64,000 nucleotides of DNA from Hippopus hippopus (lineage: Eukaryota > Mollusca > Bivalvia > Cardiida > Cardiidae), in the NCBI GenBank assembly GCA_946811185.2, contig OX328102.1, positions 48,213,619-48,277,618 on the forward strand, written 5' to 3'. This document shows positions 1-9,559 of this stretch, piece by piece. The notes beneath the pieces were generated by a model. The model did no database searches. It was not told where the DNA came from and saw only the letters and a program-made list of their open reading frames with translations. The translations under genes and the position numbers were made by a program. The stretch's first letter is position 1; each line of letters opens with the position of its first letter.

Positions 1-407
1 GATCGTTTTTAATTTGAACGAGTACTATTGTATTGTCGCCTGAAAAAGTTTAACACCAAATTAGGCACTATATAAAGATTGATTGATGGGTTTGATTATG
101 AGCCATTATCATGCTAAAAAAAACTGAAATAGATTTTTTTTAGCCGATAGTAAAAACCCAATTTGGGCTATTTCAAAGGTATTTTGTCTTTATCGGACTG
201 TGCAGATCCAAGATCAGACTGCACGTTCTGTGCAGTCTGATCTTGATCTACACTGTCCGCAAGTCCGCAAAAGGTCAGTGAGTCGCGCTTAGCAGCCAAA
301 GGGTTGACTCTACGCATCAGAATAAACGGTTAAAAGCACCTGTCTGATAAGCCTACACCTATGAATGTTTTCTGTCGTTTCCGCAGTTTCAAACAAACAG
401 TATTCTT

Positions 408-636
408 TTAACACCTTACCAAACGAGAAAATTTTTGACTCACCCAAATTGAAAGCTTTTGCAGATGAAAAAATAAGTCTGACTCAAAAACAGAAATTCG
501 CTTTTAAGAGGGTAGAAAACATTGTGGGAAAAAGAGAAAATGCTGGTTACCAGCATTTTCTCCTTTTCCCACGGTGTTTTCAGAAGGCATCTTACTTGGG
601 GTCGTTAAAAGTAGGGACTGTGTGATAAATGGTTAA
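408..636 (+). mobile_element. Family A MITE (A1), TTAA-flanked, palindromic core
   Basis: First of about 45 copies of the dominant element. The canonical copy runs TTAACCCTTTACCAAACGAC, a left arm of about 120 bp containing TTGAAAGCATTTGCAGACGAC, a central hairpin (GAAAACATTGTGGGAAAAGG, then GAGAAAATGCTGG and its complement), then a different right arm of about 60 bp containing ACGACCCTGAGG, and ends with the inverted terminus and TTAA. TTAA targets with such ends indicate a piggyBac-type transposase in trans (inference). No copy codes for one. The short ORFs across these elements are by-products of the palindrome. Confidence 0.88.
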
Positions 637-862
637 CTCTCTACCAAACGACAAAAAATTGGAGTCAGCCAATTTCAAAGCATTTGCAGACGACAAATTA
701 AATACAGCTAGAATGATGATTTCTGTCTTTGATTGGGTAGAAAACATTGGGGGGAAAAGGAGAAAATGCTGGTTACCAGCATTTTCTCCTTTTCCCACAA
801 TGTTTTCAAAAGGCTTCTCCCATAGGGTCGTCAAAATTCGAATTTATTTTGTAAACGTTTAA
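633..862 (+). mobile_element. Family A MITE (A2), shares its left TTAA with A1
   Basis: The TTAA at 633-636 is both the right end of A1 and the left end of this copy; the right TTAA is 859-862. The hairpin core is intact except for a G-run expansion. Head-to-tail copies sharing one TTAA mean one inserted into the terminal TTAA of the other. Confidence 0.88.
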
Positions 863-1044
863 AGCGACTGGCTCGATAATTCAATAAATCATTTCTATAT
901 ATAAAAGAAGACTAAATAGCCTGTACAACATCAAAAAAAGATAATCTACTATAAGCAAAGCCCTTTGTCATGTCGTAACAGTATGTAAATGGCACACTTA
1001 CTTAGCATGAAAGTGCCAAATAAATTAACCTATATCTGTATAAT

Positions 1045-1316
1045 CATGAATCATACTCTGTGAAAAGGGGGCTTAATGCATCTGCAAAAAGTGTCGATTC
1101 ATGTCAGCATGCGCAGTCCGCGCAGGCTGACATGAATCGACACTTTTTGCTTTTTGTAAGTTATCTGTATGTCTAAGGACCATTGTGCCTCATGGTTAAG
1201 TCGATTGTTGTACAAAATTGATTTTATGGATCCATAGTTATGAAATGTCATGCTAGGTGTAATGCAGCATCGAGGTGAATTAAGTCCCATTTTGCCAGAG
1301 CATGGCTTATGATATA
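1045..1316 (+). mobile_element. Family B MITE (B1)
   Basis: Family B is about 260 bp. Its TIRs read ATGAGYCATGCTCTG then AAAAGGGGGCTTAATGCATC at both ends. Beside one TIR sits a hairpin with arms GCAAAAAGTTTCGACCCAGG...CAGCCTGCGC. The remaining arm carries GGATCCATAATTATG. B1 has the hairpin on the left, with arms recoded in parallel (ATTCATGTCAG opposite CTGACATGAAT). No coding capacity. Outermost boundaries and target duplication are uncertain. Confidence 0.85.
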
Positions 1317-1339
1317 ATAGTACGTCATTAATCATGCTT

Positions 1340-1425
1340 CTGGATTTGGCACTTTTAGAAAACATTCCGGGAAAAGGAAACAATTGCTTGTAACATGCAG
1401 TTACACTTTTTCCTACAATTCTAAG
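1340..1425. repeat. Decayed family A hairpin fragment
   Basis: GAAAACATTCCGGGAAAAGG followed by a degraded complement ending TTTTTCCTACAATT. Termini not recognisable. Confidence 0.4.
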
Positions 1426-1429
1426 TATT

Positions 1430-2040
1430 GATAAAAATAAAGATTTTTTTTCTTGTCCTTCAAAAATATGAGCCGTGTTCTGTGAAAAAGGTAGCGCAAT
1501 CTAATCATTTACGGCGTTTCTAAGGGTTTCTGGAGAAAAAAAAAAATGCCTTGCTATTGCTAAAGGACGAAAGAAAAGATCCCAGCCTTTATAAAGCCGG
1601 AAAAAGGATGGTAACAGCTACCATGACCCTCAGTTCAACCTAAACAAAGCGAGCTTGCGACATCTTAATGTTGTCATCTAGCACCTGGGTCCATGCTTAT
1701 AGAACTTCAGTTGATGCGTCAGCTGTAAATTTCATAGCTGGTTTAAACATTGTCAAAATTTGAAAAATAGACATAGATCTAAAGAGATGAAGGAAGAAAT
1801 TCTTCTGAAAGTTAAAAAATTAATTCCATAGGTAGAATTAAATTACGAGGATCTGTGAGTATATAACCTTGAAAGTTCATGCCCAACAGAGTTGAGCACA
1901 AAAAAACATGTTTTATAAGCACTAAGCAAGATCAGCTTTTGGTTGTTAATGTGACCGAGATACTAATAGTTTTGAATTATCACAAAATCAGAATTATTGG
2001 ACAGAGTCAACTTGGGGAAGGACGAACCCGCAGACAGACG
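1430..2040. other. No recognised feature
   Basis: AT-rich sequence without a convincing ORF, hairpin family or tandem repeat. Confidence 0.5.
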
Positions 2041-2120
2041 AAATGGAATCTTTAGTTTACCCCACCTTTCATCCATGCGACCAATCAGACACAAAGGAAG
2101 AAAAACAGTGTCTGTACTTA

Positions 2121-2268
2121 CGAACCATTCTTGAGAACATTCTTGGTCTTATTCTCAAGAATTTCCCCAGTTTGAAAGAAATAAGACCAAATAGTTTAGC
2201 CAGTTATAACCTGCATTACATTCTGAATCTAGAATAAGACTAACAATGAAACTAAGAATGGTTTGTGA
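2121..2268. mobile_element. Family F hairpin element (F1), degenerate
   Basis: Family F has inverted ends AACCATTCTTAAGAACATTC and a core hairpin in which AACTTCTGATTGGCTAAACC faces its complement. F1 keeps both ends (ACCATTCTTGAGAACATTC, and its inverse near 2255), but the core is decayed. Confidence 0.55.
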
Positions 2269-2311
2269 AACTGGACCAAGGTCTAGGTCAAGGTAAAACG
2301 GAATAGTTCAT

Positions 2312-2670
2312 CAATTTTAGCTCGGCTATTTTCGATGAAAACGACGATTTATTGTCATAGCCCTGGCGTCGTCGTCTGCATTGTTATCCGCGTCGTCGTG
2401 GTGCGAAAACTTTGACATTTTGTAATATCTCTATTGTTACTGAAGATAGCTACATGTATTTCAAACTTGGAAAAGTTGTTTACAATAAAAAAGGGAATCT
2501 ATACAACAAAGGCAGGTAACCACCGAACAATTTTCGACACAGTTATGCTTCCTTTTCGACTAAGAGTTTTTACTGAAAATCAAGCACTTGCAGCACAGCG
2601 CTGGCACATGGGTCTGCATGCGTTGCTCTTATTTATTGAAGTGTTCCACACAAAAAAAACGTTTATATGT
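2312..2670 (+). repeat. Repeat H (copy 1)
   Basis: Old interspersed repeat. It starts TTAGCTCGGCTATTTTC, contains GCCCTGGCGTCGTCGTC, then ATCTCTATTGTTACTGAAGAT, then a stretch whose translation (IFDTVMLPFRLRVFTENQA) resembles that of the copy at 39.6-40.35 kb (IFDTIIPLFRLRIFTENQA). This copy lacks element G and so shows the empty site. Confidence 0.65.
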
Positions 2671-2724
2671 GCCTGAAGGCGGACATTTTGTTCGGCTATT
2701 TGTTTGTTTGCTTGGTCAACTACG

Positions 2725-2953
2725 TTAACTCTTTTACCAACGACAAAATTATAAAACTGGTCCAAGTTGAAAGTATTTGCAGACGACATATTTCGTTTAG
2801 CAGAAATGATGGAAATTGTCTGTGAAAGTGAAGAAAACCTTGCGGAAAAAGGAGAAAATGCTGGTTACCAGCATTTTCTCCTTTTCCCACAAGGTTTTCA
2901 AAAGGCTGTATCCCCAGGGTCGTTAAAATTCGGATCGTGTGATAAAGAATTAA
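2725..2953 (+). mobile_element. Family A MITE (A3)
   Basis: TTAA at 2725 and 2950. Complete, with an intact hairpin; GCGG replaces GTGG in the left arm, with AAGG opposite. Confidence 0.85.
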
Positions 2954-3077
2954 AGCCACAGGTGCACCAATCTAATTCTAAGTCGGAGCCATCGGTTGCT
3001 TTCCTGATCAAATACAGCAGAAAATAATGTACATTGGTGACAGAGGAATAAATCATGTCGCTAGGGCTCTAATGATC

Positions 3078-3168
3078 TTTGGTTAGAATATAGGCCAAGT
3101 CTGGACTCGAACCCACAACCCAAGAATCGTTGGCCCCGTAGGTTACCTCTAACCAGAATTCGACTTGT
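3078..3168 (-). mobile_element. SINE tRNA-like head fragment
   Basis: Minus strand reads GTGGGTTCGAGTCCAGAC, a pol III B box, followed by GGCC. The A-box side is degraded. No SINE body is attached. Confidence 0.45.
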
Positions 3169-3177
3169 AAGGGTCGA

Positions 3178-3552
3178 GCCCCGATAGCTCAATCGGTAGC
3201 GTGCAAGACTTGAGAACAGGAGGTCGCTGGTTCGATCCCATACTCGGCCAATTTCTTTAGGAGGATTGATGATAGTCATTGTGACAGGATTTTTTTCCCC
3301 TTTCTCACCGATGCATGTTTCGACGATGGTTATGTGGGAAAGCAGTCACTGGCTTGAGAAGAATAAAGCAGCCAATGGCTTGGAAAGAAAATTGTACGGA
3401 GTACTGGTTGATCGATCGATTGAAAAGTGATTTACGCAGCTTTCAACATTATTTCAGTGGTACTGGTAAAACAAACTCCAGGAAAGCATGGCGGCCGCGA
3501 TATAACTGGAATCATGTTTAGAACGGCGTTAAACACCGTACAGTCAGTCAAC
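3178..3552 (+). mobile_element. SINE S2 with tRNA-like head, interrupted by a SINE scrap
   Basis: Family S2 starts with a tRNA-like head: A box TAGCTCAATCGGTAGCG, B box GGTTCGATCCC. A body follows with GGATTGATGATAGTCATTG and TCTCACCG, then the 3' domain CCGCGATATAACTGGAAT and ACGGCGTTAAACACC, and a CAGTCAGTCA tail. No stand-alone tRNA fold with an anticodon arm is claimed. A 51 bp insert splits it at 3409. Confidence 0.8.
3409..3459 (-). mobile_element. ~50 bp severely 5'-truncated SINE tail with 8 bp TSD
   Basis: The insert is the inverted SINE 3' end (GATTGAAAAGTGATTTACGC then TTTCAACATTATTTCAG). It is flanked by GTACTGGT at 3401-3408 and 3460-3467. Retrotransposition of only the last ~50 bases of an S1-type SINE explains it. 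Confidence 0.65.
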
Positions 3553-3812
3553 CTATAGGACACCTACTGAACAAAAGAACAACAGTGATTTCAAAAATTA
3601 ATACATGTATTTAGGGTGTGTGTACTAAAGGAAAGTTGAAACTGTCATAAAATCATTAATCCGAAGAGATACTGACGCGACGTAAGACCACCTTGGATAT
3701 TTCTCTAGATAAAGCAATAAGTATTAATAAATAGAAGATGAAAGACAGTGTCACTTGATGACGAATTTATTGTATTGAAACACTCGAAAGGCTATAGCCG
3801 AAATAATGACTG

Positions 3813-4072
3813 AGTCATGCTCTGTGAAAAGGGGGCTTAATGCATCTGCGAAAAGTATCGACTCAGGTCAGCCTGCGCAGTCCGCGCAGACTGACCGGGG
3901 CCGAAACTTTTCGCTATCGGTCAATTTTCTGTATGCCCAAGGACCAGTCTATCTCATGAGTAAGATGGTTGTTAAAAAAAAGTGGATATTATGGATCCAT
4001 AAGTATGTGATGGCTTGCTTGGTACCATGGATCACGGAGATGCATTAAGCCCCCTTTTGCCAGAGCATGGCT
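3813..4072 (+). mobile_element. Family B MITE (B2)
   Basis: Both TIRs are clear (GAGTCATGCTCTGTGAAAAG and its inverse at 4040-4072). The hairpin is on the left; its arms no longer match fully (ACCGGGGCC on the right). Confidence 0.85.
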
Positions 4073-4105
4073 GTTTATCCTTCATCGTGTTCTGGGTCTG
4101 TTTTC

Positions 4106-4716
4106 ACCTACCATTCTTAAGAATATTCTTAGTCTTTTGCAGAGGGGTCCGGCGTGACTCACTGGTAAGGTGTAGGACTTGACCTGGAGACCCTGAGTTC
4201 GAGCCACACTGGATCCACTGGGTTTTTCGTGGGAGTGTCCTTGGCCAAGACACCTCAGAGTGGTAGCATGGTACTGGTGATACATAAATATGTTAGCTGT
4301 CGCGGTAATATGACTGAAATAATATTGAAAGTGGCGTAAAACACCAATCTATCAAGCAAGCAAAAGTCCTTTGCTGAATAATTTTCTGATTGTGAAAATA
4401 ACACAACTTCTGATTGGCTAAAGCATTTGGTTTAGACAATCAGAAATTGCGTTACTTTATCATCTAGAAAATTCTAGAAAATTAGACAGATAATATTGGA
4501 ATGATGTTGAAAGCGGCGTAAGATACAATTCAATCAATCAATCAAAAGTCATATGCTGAAGAATTTTCTAAATTTGAAAGTAACGCAACTTATGATTGGC
4601 TAAACGATTTGGTTTAGCCAATCAGAAGTTGTGTTACTTTCACATCCAGAAAATTCTTGAGAATTTTGAGAATTAGAAAGAACATATTCCTAAGAAAGGT
4701 TGGTGGATGCGGACCT
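4106..4716. mobile_element. Family F element (F2), split by a SINE and partly duplicated
   Basis: Left end ACCATTCTTAAGAATATTC at 4111 and right end CTAAGAAAGGTTGGTG near 4700. SINE S1 (4143-4362) interrupts it. The segment from the SINE tail through the F hairpin then occurs twice in tandem (about 4311-4497 and 4498-4680), each with GATTGGCTAAA...TTTGGTTTAG. Confidence 0.7.
4143..4362 (+). mobile_element. SINE S1 (full length)
   Basis: Family S1: tRNA-like head with an A box (GTGACTCACTGG, 4154) and B box GAGTTCGAGCC (4195-4205), a body with GTGTCCTTGGCCAAGACA and TACTGGTGA, a 3' domain GACTGAAATAATATTGAAAG plus TGGCGTAAAACACC, and an ATCAAGCAAGCA tail. The 3' domain resembles the conserved domain of molluscan V-SINE/Meta-SINE groups; which of these applies is not decided here. 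Confidence 0.82.
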
Positions 4717-5062
4717 CTGGTGATTAAAAAATAAAAGTTTCACACGTTAAAAGGCGGAATGGCTCGATTTTCATGATTACAACAAATGGCCTTTTGTAGA
4801 CAACCTTTGTTGTTTGGTAGCAGATCACTTTTTAAAAGAGCAAAATAGATAAGTTGAAGCTATCTATCTTATTGCTAACGTAAATTCATCTCCGTGTAAA
4901 TGACTTAAAAATCCAATTTGAATATACTTATATAGAAATTAGTATGTGTTGATTCCTGTTGTTGTATATAATGTATGTATAAATGTTCTTTGTAATGACG
5001 ATGTACTTTGTACAAGTCGAACAATAAATGTTCTGTTCTGTTCTGTTCTATCTTTCTGTAGC

Positions 5063-5156
5063 ATTGATTGATTGATTGATTGATTGAATGGTGTTTTAGG
5101 CCGCTTTAAACATTATTTCAGTCATATCACGGCGACAGCTCACTTATTCATATAAA
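5063..5156 (-). mobile_element. SINE S1 3' fragment
   Basis: (ATTG)n tail and inverted 3' domain (GCCGCTTTAAACATTATTTC), ending where repeat G begins. Confidence 0.7.
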
Positions 5157-5474
5157 TTTGTAAGCCTGCATTTAAAAACGGAAACACGAGTCATAATTTT
5201 CTATCGAAATCTTTCAAAGTACATTTCCGTTGAAAAATACATTCAATGTTTAACGTAGTCTATCAATTCCTTTGGCAGTTTTCACCGATAGATTGGTTGA
5301 TATATATAATTTATGTGAATAATTTCACCGTGATGGACAGTGTCCTTGCTTTTCGATTTACATGGGCGACGCCATGTTTAAGATTATGTGACTGACAATA
5401 CTTAAAAATGGAAAACCTCCTTGATTCAGACGAGGTTGGATGTCGTTATGGAATCGGCCGAGTTGTGACGAGTG
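5157..5474 (+). mobile_element. Repeat G (copy 1), left-truncated
   Basis: Matches the 3' three quarters of the 414 bp insertion at 39892-40305: ATCTATCGAAATCTTTC..., TATCAATTCC, TTTTCACCGA, and the right end GGAATCGGCCGAGTTGTGAC. A SINE tail abuts its left side. Confidence 0.65.
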
Positions 5475-5570
5475 AATATTTACGAGTAGTTGAATTGAAA
5501 GTTTATTATATCGATCAAAATGGACCGAGCGATGTGGGACGTCCAGGCTACGACTGTTGTGATGGGGCTA

Positions 5571-5811
5571 CTGATTGATTGATTGATTGATTGAATGGTG
5601 TTTTACGCCCCTTTCAACATTAATTCAGTCATATCACGACGATAGCTCACATATTCATGTATTTCCTGGATTTCACCGGTACTAGACTAGGGATCTGAAA
5701 CGTCTTGCCCAAGGACACCCCCACGAAAAACCCAGAGGATCCGGTGAAGCTCGAACCCGGAGCCTCCAGGTCACGGCTCCCACACTTTACCACTGAGGCA
5801 GGCAGAACCCC
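5571..5811 (-). mobile_element. SINE S1 (full length)
   Basis: Inverted copy: (GATT)n tail, GGTGTTTTACGCCCCTTTC, TTGCCCAAGGACAC, and tRNA-like head with inverted B box (CTCGAACCCGGAG at 5750) and ACCACTGAGGCA. A 107-codon ORF across it is a by-product. Confidence 0.82.
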
Positions 5812-6170
5812 GGGCTGGAACTCGGCCTTTGACGTCTCTACTGACATGATTATCGTCGGATCTAGTTTAGTCTCATGCAAATCTTCTTTAAAATGGTCAA
5901 ATACTCTTTCGAATTTTTTTTTATGTATCCCAGTGAAAAAAAAGTATCTGAATGAGACATAAATAAACAATAAATATATTATGAGTAAGAATTAGAAAAA
6001 AAGAAAGATTTAATTTCGCGACAAACAAATGAATTGAATATAAAAACACCAACAGAGATTTCATGGATTTTTAATTTGACTTTATCCTTTTATGGGAAAA
6101 AATTGAAAGATATACTAGTGTTAAATCAGTTTAAAAGACCAGGATAATTATAAAACATTTCAATGCTATG
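5812..6170. other. No recognised feature
   Basis: AT-rich, no repeat family or plausible exon identified. Confidence 0.45.
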
Positions 6171-6194
6171 GGTGAACAGTTATACCCTTCAAAT

Positions 6195-6275
6195 ATTACA
6201 GATGAAGCTCTTGGATCAGACTGCACGCTTTATGCAATTTGATCTTAATCTACAGCGTCCTCAAAGTCTGGTATA
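6195..6275 (+). repeat. Family C hairpin fragment, decayed
   Basis: GGATCAGACTGCACG followed by TGCAATTTGATCTTAATCTAC. Outer ends lost. Confidence 0.45.
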
Positions 6276-6740
6276 GTGGTTGGGTCGTTCTTCCTATCTT
6301 GCGGATTAATTTACCTTTTATAGACTTTACAATGAGGATAGACCCGGTTTTATAACATTTCTGGCTACGATTAGACACATAAAGTTTTAATCTCAGGGGT
6401 GGAATCCCACCCATACATCACAGGGGAGCAAACCCTTTATCACACAATCCTGATTTATGACGACACTGGTGATAAAATGAGTTTTTGGAAACATTGTGGG
6501 AAAAGGTCAGCTAGCTTCTGTACACACTAGAAATGTTGAAAACGATGTAAACACACCAAGCCACAAGAAATTCAGTCAAACATCGTAGCAGGGGTATGAT
6601 TGTTCCAACTATTTTTGTTTACCTGTTTCATTATCAGAACTGCCTTTTACGCTCTTACAGCTATAAATTTTGAAAATACTAGCAACTGGCCTTTTTCCGA
6701 AAATATTTTGAAATATGATTTCCATTTTACCATTTCCTTC
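6275..6740. other. No recognised feature
   Basis: Contains a short AACATTGTGGGAAAAGG family A scrap at 6489; otherwise nothing identifiable. Confidence 0.45.
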
Positions 6741-6761
6741 AAATTCCCTCGAAATACTCTT

Positions 6762-6847
<86 letters not shown>

Positions 6848-6874
6848 TCCTTCTTTCTTTCTTTCTTTCTTTTC
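6762..6874. repeat. Compound microsatellite (TC)n(TATC)n(TTTC)n
   Basis: Uninterrupted CT run, then four TATC units, then TTTC units with few interruptions. It creates artefact Ser/Leu/Phe ORFs. Confidence 0.95.
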
Positions 6875-7322
6875 TGCTTTCAACAGTGTATGATTTCCAT
6901 TTTACCGTTTTCTCCAAAGTTCCTCCAAATTCTTGATAATTTAATATTTTTTTTTGTTTCTTTATTTGTTTATTTGTTTAAGAGCGACAGCTCACCTATG
7001 CATATATTTTCCTCGATTCCACCAACTAGGCTGTTGGTCTACAATGTCTCGTTGGTACGACAGTATGTGTCAATTATTTAATATTTGGTTGATCTAAGAG
7101 CGGCGTGAATTGCATTGATTAGGATGAAACACGTGAAGGGGGGGAAAAGATACATTAAAGAGAAACATACTTTTACGACATGGTTTACGTCAATTATGAG
7201 AAAGTTTGAAAGGGAAAAAAGAAAGGTGATTTTGTACAGAAATCCCAACGGAGTTTCTTTCACGAGTAATTGTGACCTCTCAAATCTATATCCATATATT
7301 TTTTTATACATTTTAATTGTAT

Positions 7323-7815
7323 ATGAGTCATGTACTGAGAAAAAGGTCGTTTCATGCATCTGCAAAAAGTTTCGACCCAGGTCAGCCTGCGCAGTCCGCG
7401 CAGGCTGACCTGGGTCGAAACTTCTTGCTGTTGTTAAATTTTCTGCATGTTAAAGGACCAGTTTACCCTATGATTAAACCAGATTTTAGAACAAATTGGA
7501 TCCGTGTAATGCCAAGCTTGCTTTTGTATACTGCAATATGGAGATGCATTAACTGTTTATCAACGGGAAATTCTCGCATCTTCCAATTTGAAAGCATTTT
7601 TAGACGACAGGTTCGAAAGTAATACATGTACAGATGAACCAAAGTTCTATGAGCAAAAAAAAAAAAAACATTGTGAGAAAAGGAGAAAATGCTGATTATC
7701 AGCATTTTCTTCTTTTCCCACAATGTTTTCAAAAGCCATCTTCTTTAGAGTGGTTAAAACTCGAAATTGTGCGGTAAACGGTTAAACCCCGGGGCGCCGC
7801 TCAATTATGACTCAT
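7323..7815 (+). mobile_element. Family B MITE (B3), split by A4 at a TTAA
   Basis: Left TIR and hairpin at 7323-7435. The right TIR is cut at GATGCATTAA (7543-7552), and a decayed remainder (CCCC...ATTATGACTCAT) resumes after 7785. The host TTAA is part of the B terminus itself. Confidence 0.7.
7549..7785 (+). mobile_element. Family A MITE (A4), nested in B3
   Basis: TTAA at 7549-7552 and 7782-7785. Right terminus GCGGTAAACGGTTAA. The hairpin has paired changes (GATTATC centre; GGAG became TTCT on one side). Confidence 0.8.
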
Positions 7816-7883
7816 TACCTCCCGCGGACATCTTTGGGCTCCTATATGTCTTTTTTAAATCAGAGACCGTAGTTATTAGCCGT

Positions 7884-8062
7884 TCTTACTTGTATTCTTA
7901 GTCTAACTTCAAATCTAGAAAGCACCACAATATCTGATTGGCTACACAGTTTATACTTTAGCCAATCGGAAATTGTGTTGTTCTGAACTTTTGACCATTG
8001 TTCAGAATTCGACTTAGTTTGCAAATTTAGAAAGGTTTGTATATGATGTCCCTTTAGGTACT
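7884..8062. mobile_element. Family F element (F3)
   Basis: CTGATTGGCTACACAG with complement TTTAGCCAATCGGAAATTG forms the core. Outer ends (TTCTTACTTGTATTCTTAG and its inverse) are degraded. Confidence 0.6.
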
Positions 8063-8069
8063 CCGTAGA

Positions 8070-8410
8070 ATCTATAGCCATAGTTATTATATTAATTCTT
8101 TTGTATTTATGATGCTGCTATAAAGGATATTGCACTTATGTGTCTTTCTGTAGTGCACGTGCTATGTCGCACTTAGAATGCCAAATGAATCATCTCATAC
8201 TTGAAATAACATTGAAGAACAGATGCAAAAAAAAAAAAGTGACGTAACGTCACGTGACATTCATAAACTCGGATCTGTAGGAGACGATTTTGAAAACCTC
8301 TATGTATAATGTTAATGAATTTATGCTTGATACGTAAATGCATGTTAAACCTTGAGACTAATGCTCAAATTCCTTGCATGGAGAAAGCCTAATCCTACTC
8401 TTGTCACAAT
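8070..8410. other. No recognised feature
   Basis: Only an A run (8226) and a GTGACGTAACGTCACGTGAC palindromic patch (8240) stand out. Confidence 0.45.
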
Positions 8411-8420
8411 GTTTTCAAAG

Positions 8421-8663
8421 TTTGGTTTGTATTGGAGTTTAAGGTCATATCACAACGGTCAGTGCATCTACGCATGTGTTTTACGGTTTTCTCACACCAG
8501 TACTGACACAACTTTCTTTCCAAGGCACTGACTACTTTTCTTATATGTATTAGAGGTGAGAGGCAAAAATCGTTGGAAAGAAAATTTGCATCAACCAGGT
8601 ATCGGGCCCGAAACCACCAGGTCACGAGTCAGATACACTAATTACTGAGCTACCGACCGGGCC
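8421..8663 (-). mobile_element. SINE S3 (near full length)
   Basis: Family S3: the minus strand has head GGCCCGGTCGGTAGC, then GACTCGTGACC and a B box (GGTTTCGGGCCCG), body TTTCTTTCCAACGATTTTTG, and a GTCAGTACTGGTGTGAG motif before the 3' domain. Tail is CAATACAAACC, unlike S1/S2. Confidence 0.75.
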
Positions 8664-8667
8664 ACAT

Positions 8668-8825
8668 TGTTTATTTATTTATTCATTTATCTATTTGTAT
8701 ATCTATTTATTATCATTATTATAAAAACAGACAGACAGACAGACAGACAGCCAACAGACACACAGACACGCAGTTACACAAAGAGACACAGACAGACACA
8801 TACAAAGACAGACACACAAACTGTA
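8668..8825. repeat. Microsatellites (TTTA)n and (GACA)n
   Basis: TTTA-rich run to 8720, then GACA units and CACAGACA variants to about 8820. Confidence 0.9.
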
Positions 8826-9049
8826 CCTCAGAAGATACGGGCGTTTAGGACCTAAGTACGAAGTTCGATCTCCCCTACACATAGTATAGTATTGTCACAC
8901 GACGTTATATTTATTAGATTGTCAATTACAAGATTTATTATGATCTGGTCATAAGGAAATGATTTATCTAGTCATAAGAAAAACAAAGATCTAGACAAGT
9001 GCGTGTTTTTCTTTTTTATTCTTAGTTCTGAAACAGTATTTTCTTCACT

Positions 9050-9123
9050 AAAACCTATGTTGTGTGCACACATTAGAATTGCCCCGGAGAGGCAATTCTA
9101 ATGAATACCCACAACATAGGTTT
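9050..9123. repeat. Inverted repeat
   Basis: Arms AAACCTATGTTGTG and CACAACATAGGTTT with inner arms ATTAGAATTGCC and GGCAATTCTAAT. Not matched to another copy in the window. Confidence 0.7.
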
Positions 9124-9262
9124 CAATGAAAAACTCGAAAAATTAAATCTTTTAAATCTTAGAATTTGTCCCCAGGTCTGATGCTCTGAACAATGTAAGG
9201 TTAGAATTTAGAACGTTGGGGAGGACTTTTCATGTGGCTTATAATGTAACATGTATATTTTG

Positions 9263-9535
9263 TCAACTCATTATCAAATGACAGAATTTTATACTTATCA
9301 AGATTGAACGTATTTACCGATGATAAATTATGTGTGTCTCAAACGAGGGATTTTTCTTTTAAAGGGTAGAAAACATTGTTTGAGAAGAGAAAAATGCTGG
9401 TGAGGCCTTTGACAGCACTGGTTGAAAAGAAGAAAAATGCTGGTCACCAGCATTTTTCTTCTGTTCACCCAGTGCTGCCAAAGGCATTCTCTTTCATGGT
9501 TGTTAAAAACACGGGATTATGTGGTAAAGGGTTAA
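9263..9535 (+). mobile_element. Family A MITE (A5) with expanded core
   Basis: Right end GGTAAAGGGTTAA (TTAA 9532). The core carries an extra copy of the AAATGCTGGT arm with GCAGCACTGG inside it, so the hairpin is longer and partly repeated. Confidence 0.75.
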
Positions 9536-9559
9536 ACTTATCATCTTATGTAACATACA

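Noticed and set aside
408..862. Short ORFs containing VENIVGKGENAGNQHFLLFP-type peptides, recurring across the window
   Set aside because: They are translations of the family A hairpin and appear on both strands wherever the element lies.
2434..2676. Conserved protein shared with 39604-39804
   Set aside because: The similarity extends well outside the ORFs at the DNA level, so both are copies of repeat H, and the frames are not maintained in the third copy.
3178..3252. tRNA gene
   Set aside because: A and B boxes are present, but this and every similar head continues into a SINE body and tail and lacks a convincing cloverleaf with anticodon arm.
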